From positions 16,418,501 through 16,482,500 of the forward strand of contig CM052360.1 in NCBI GenBank assembly GCA_028551475.1: DNA of 64,000 nt, written 5' to 3'. The translations under genes were made by a program, and so were the position numbers. The notes under the pieces were generated by a model. It was not told the DNA's origin, made no database searches, and worked only from the letters and a program-made list of their open reading frames with translations. The first letter of the stretch is position 1. Every line of letters starts with the position of its first letter. Of the stretch, positions 60,757-64,000 are shown in pieces. Origin of the DNA: Casuarina equisetifolia (lineage: Eukaryota > Streptophyta > Magnoliopsida > Fagales > Casuarinaceae).

Positions 60757-62425
60757 CTTTTTGGAAAATAGGGTTTTGTTGTGACTGAAAATATTTTCTT
60801 GTAAACATCAATTTTTAAAATATGTTTTTCAAAATGTGCAAAAAGAAAAACTATGGGAAGTAAAAGGTACGCAAATTATAATATCAATTAATGATATTAG
60901 AAAGTAACCGGGTTCCTACATTTCCTCATTAAATATATTCTTAAAGTTCTTGTGACATATATTCAAATATATGTTGATTATTTGAGCATTTCTTTACGAA
61001 ATATAAAATATATTTGAATATATTTTATTTTAGGAATATGATACTTGGTTTGATGAAATTGCAGGAACATGAGGGATATTAACTCTATGTTAATATTAGT
61101 TCAAAATCAATATATGCAATACATCAAAATATGAACTTTGTAAAAGATCATATTTTTGGACCTTGTTGATATTGGACCGTGTATACCTGCTGGATATGTT
61201 ATCACTGGACTAGACCCTTGCTGCTAGAATGAGACATTACGGTGCGGCCCAAGTTCACATTAGCCCAATCCCATTCCTTGTTACGGTGTTGTATTGATCA
61301 TATCTGAGGCTTCCTTGTTATGGTGTCGTCTTGATCATAACTGAGGCTTCCTTGTTACGGTGTCATCTTAACCAAAATTGAAGCTTCCTTGTTACGTTTT
61401 CTGGCTACGACGTCATCTCACTTAAGGGCACATAAGAGGCGCCTATTCTTCGATGAGTTATGCCCTAGCCGCTAGCCACTTCACTTCTCCCTGATGTTGC
61501 CTTTGCTTCTCTCAAACACCGAAACCTCAACGGGAGGAATCTAGAGGAAAAGGGCTATCAGAACAGTCAGATTTCGAATCAGAAGGGTGAAATGAGGCTG
61601 ATTTGATAGATAGCCTACTATTCCTAATGGGAAGAAGGCTATGGTTCAAGTTTGATTCAAAGAAAAGCCCTAGATCTACTTCTATTTAAAGGAGATGTGT
61701 GCGTGAAGGTTCTCTCTTGATGATTGACATCTATTTAAAGCATTCTCTTTGTGAAGAAAGTTTATTAAGCTCACTTACCATTTGATTTGAGTTTGTTCAT
61801 CATTTGGTGATTCACAAGGGTTCGATGATATTTGATTATCTGCTTTAATCTTCGATTATATCTTCAGTCATAGCTTATAAAACATTATTTATGTGTTGAT
61901 TTCACTTATAAACATTTTCTACACATAAATTTTGAGGAAAATCCAAAACCCTAATTTCTCCAAATTGGGGATTTCGTGATAAGAGCTTAGTATCTTGATA
62001 TATATGTTTAAATAGCTCCTTTGATTAGCAACATCCCATAAACTAACACATTATTTGGGGATTTGCTATTGTATATGATCTTTTGATCATAACTTGTATT
62101 CAGACTTGATAATTTCTTTGAGAAAGAATTATTTGGATTAGGGAGAATGTATTCTCCTAATCAGGTTAAGTAAAGGTGACTTTAATCGGTTGGATTAAAG
62201 GAGAAGAGGGTGGACGTAGGACTCTAAGATAGAGTACCGAACCACCATGGTAAATTGGGTGTTGATTCTCTTACTCTTTACTTATTTAAATAATTCTGTT
62301 TGATTATTTATGATCATATAAATTGTTGAATTATTTGATTGAATCATTTATTTAAACAAAAGCATAGTTTTCGGTACAAGAACAATTCAACCCCCTCTTC
62401 TTGTTAAGCCATAAAACGTAACACA
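60757..62425 (+). mobile_element. 1669-bp insertion (probable solo LTR), TSD TCTAT
   Basis: It interrupts the RNase H of the surrounding Copia element exactly between KPIHDR and TKHIE. TCTAT flanks it at 60752-60756 and 62426-62430. The right end is ...CGTAACACA, preceded by TTCAACCCCCTCTTCTTG, a feature often seen near the 3' end of plant Copia LTRs. The left end (CTTTTTGGAAAATAGG) lacks the expected TG. It has no coding frames. Confidence 0.75.
61276..61400. repeat. 37-bp tandem repeat, 3.3 copies
   Basis: CCTTGTTAYGGTGTYRTCTT starts at 61276, 61313, 61350 and (partly) 61387, a strict 37-bp period, inside the insertion at 60757-62425. Confidence 0.88.
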
Positions 62426-64000
62426 TCTATCATGTATCGGCTTAGTAGTCAAGTGCAGTGTGCTTAAGTTATCATAAAACAATTTTGTAGGTGTAAGTTA
62501 AGGGATCCTAAGGCTATATAGAACATGCAAAATCCACATGGTGTCAATACAAAAAAAAGTGGCCATTATTCAACCTTAATGGAAGATCAAGACACCATAG
62601 GTTAGCACTAGAAGCACCATGACACATAATTTCCACCTAGAAAGAAGCAATACCCCATGATGGAACAATGATTATTTTGGATCACAAGTTAAGGGTGAAT
62701 CCATGCAAGTTGAGGGTGCTACAACAATGAATGTGCAACCTAAATCAAAAGTCCCTTTCATATAATGAAGCACTAATTTAAGTTGGAAAAAATTGGACAC
62801 ATAAGGAATGACCATTTTTTTATGGACCTAATTCACTACAAGAGTAAAATCTAGATGGGTTAAAGCGCATATTGCAATACACCCAAAGGACTACAAAAGA
62901 AAGTTGGCTATTCTAAAAGAGTGTCATCATTTCTAATTAGTGGCAATTTAACTACCATTGGAATAAAAAAGGGCTTGCAATCAAGCATCTCCCCATGGTA
63001 TAGAATATCTTGAAGATATTATTGTTGGGACATATGCAAACCAATGCTATCATGAGACACTTGAATGCCTAAAAAGAAGCTAAAATGACCCATATCTTTG
63101 ATAGAGAATTCCTTCTTAAGGTCTTAAACAAAGTCAACTAGATGAATGTTGCAACTCACTATCAAGATTAGGTTATTGACATATAGTAAAAGCCACCTAC
63201 TCATAATGTTGTTAGAGTAGGTAAAAAGAAAGGGATCGTGTAGGGAGCTTATGAACCTATATTTTGATACAAACCATTAAAGGTGATCAAACTTGGCTTA
63301 GGAGTCCACTTTAGATTGTAAAGAGCATGTTGGAAAAAGTAGACATGGTTGGGAAATAGTGGATCTTTGAACCTTAGGGGTTACTTCATGAAAATAGGTT
63401 TAGTAAGAAATCCATGCAAAAATTCATTGAACATATCATATTGATGCAGCAACCACCTTTTAACTATAGCAATAGTGAGCACCAAATGAATTATGGTGGC
63501 TTTTATGACAAAGATGAAAGTTTTAAATAAGTCAACACTCGAAGCTTAATGGTACCCTTTGGTTGCTAGATAAGCCTTAAGCTTATCAATAGAGCCATTT
63601 GTAGCAATCTTAGGTTTGTAGACTCATTTTCTACCCATGATGTTCATCTTGGCCTTGCATGGAACTAACTCTATAGAATTTTGGTGAAGAGTCGACATCT
63701 CTTCTTCCACAGTAGAGTACCACCCATCACATTCAAATGCATGAGTAATGGAATAAGAAATTTATGGAGTAAAGTGGCTGGTGTGTTATATGAATGTGAG
63801 TTTGGTTTCATAATGCTAAAACAACTTCTTATGATCATAGGATGAAAGCATGGTTGCATGGTTTTGGATGAGAGTGAAGTGGCAGAAGATGTTGATGGGT
63901 TAGCATGTGTATCAATATAGGACAAAGGAGAGAGAAAGTGAGAATCAAATGAGATGTAGGTACAAAGAGAAAAGGTATTAGTGTAAGGATGGAAAAGGAA

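Larger units (their letters stand above)
60569..64000 (-). mobile_element. Degenerate Ty1/Copia pol, minus strand, running off the window
   Basis: From right to left: RT start (63720-63300, with a NIMGRKWVYKPK-like stretch, GSIDK.KAYLATKGYH and FNEFLHG), RT catalytic box near 63190 (LLYVNNLI, both Asp changed to Asn), connection and RNase H (62700-62431: GYC.FLGGNYVSWC, LYDNLSTLH), and, after the insertion at 60757-62425, the RNase H end (TKHIEINYHF, 60756-60580) and polypurine tract. Many stops. The 5' LTR and gag would be beyond base 64000. Confidence 0.82.

Noticed and set aside
1..64000. CRISPR array, rRNA, bacterial-type operon or riboswitch
   Set aside because: Repeats found are contiguous tandem units or inverted arms without spacers, and the gene structure is eukaryotic throughout.

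Overview
The window is nuclear DNA from a flowering plant, most likely a eudicot. It is AT-rich, with small exons separated by GT-AG introns, two plant-type gene families (secreted purple acid phosphatase and cytochrome P450 of the CYP72A type) and a dense load of Copia, Gypsy and LINE remnants plus solo LTRs. A woody eudicot such as grapevine would fit, but that is an impression, not something the sequence proves. There are no bacterial operons, no CRISPR array and no rRNA.

The main architecture is a head-to-tail duplication of about 28 kb. Unit 1 (about 3438-31715) and unit 2 (about 31775-60546) are collinear and roughly 90% alike, and carry the same ordered content: 5' part of a purple acid phosphatase (PAP) gene (minus), intergenic DNA with a 101-bp minisatellite, a Copia element (plus), a Gypsy integrase fragment (minus), a LINE RNase H tail (plus), a CYP72A gene (minus) and further decayed Copia DNA ending in an LTR. 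The left breakpoint lies in intron 5 of the PAP gene and the right one inside a Copia LTR. The internal junction is at about 31716-31774, with 59 bp of filler.

Genes: (1) 392-1438 (+), the last three exons of a PAP gene that enters from the left edge. (2) 2607-5397 (-), a complete eight-exon PAP gene of 465 codons, convergent with the first; a decayed extra copy of a PAP last exon lies between them at 1871-2091. (3) 20769-23932 (-) and 50188-53298 (-), two intact five-exon CYP72A genes of 517 codons, about 94% identical. (4) 31976-33742 (-), a PAP pseudogene that received only exons 1-5 in the duplication and has since gained stops, a frameshift and a lost splice donor. The only other gene-derived sequence is a processed retrocopy at 30614-31414.

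Because the two units were once the same, each acts as the 'empty site' for the other. This dates insertions after the duplication: solo LTRs at 8803-10125 and 12381-13847, a 99-bp tRNA-derived SINE-like element at 25225-25323 and the retrocopy in unit 1; a solo LTR at 39251-40599 and a non-autonomous LTR element at 40890-43515 in unit 2. Right of unit 2 (60563-64000) is a minus-strand Copia element split by a 1.67-kb insertion.

The PAP genes would make secreted binuclear-metal phosphatases used in phosphate acquisition and recycling. The CYP72A genes would make ER-bound monooxygenases of specialised metabolism, substrate unknown. The two CYP72A copies are diverging: copy 1 has a changed oxygen-activation motif, a broken TATA box and a deletion just after its stop codon, yet a 333-bp block including intron 3 is identical in both copies, which suggests gene conversion. 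I found no wholly new biological system; the most informative objects are the duplication, its junction and the asymmetric fate of the P450 pair.
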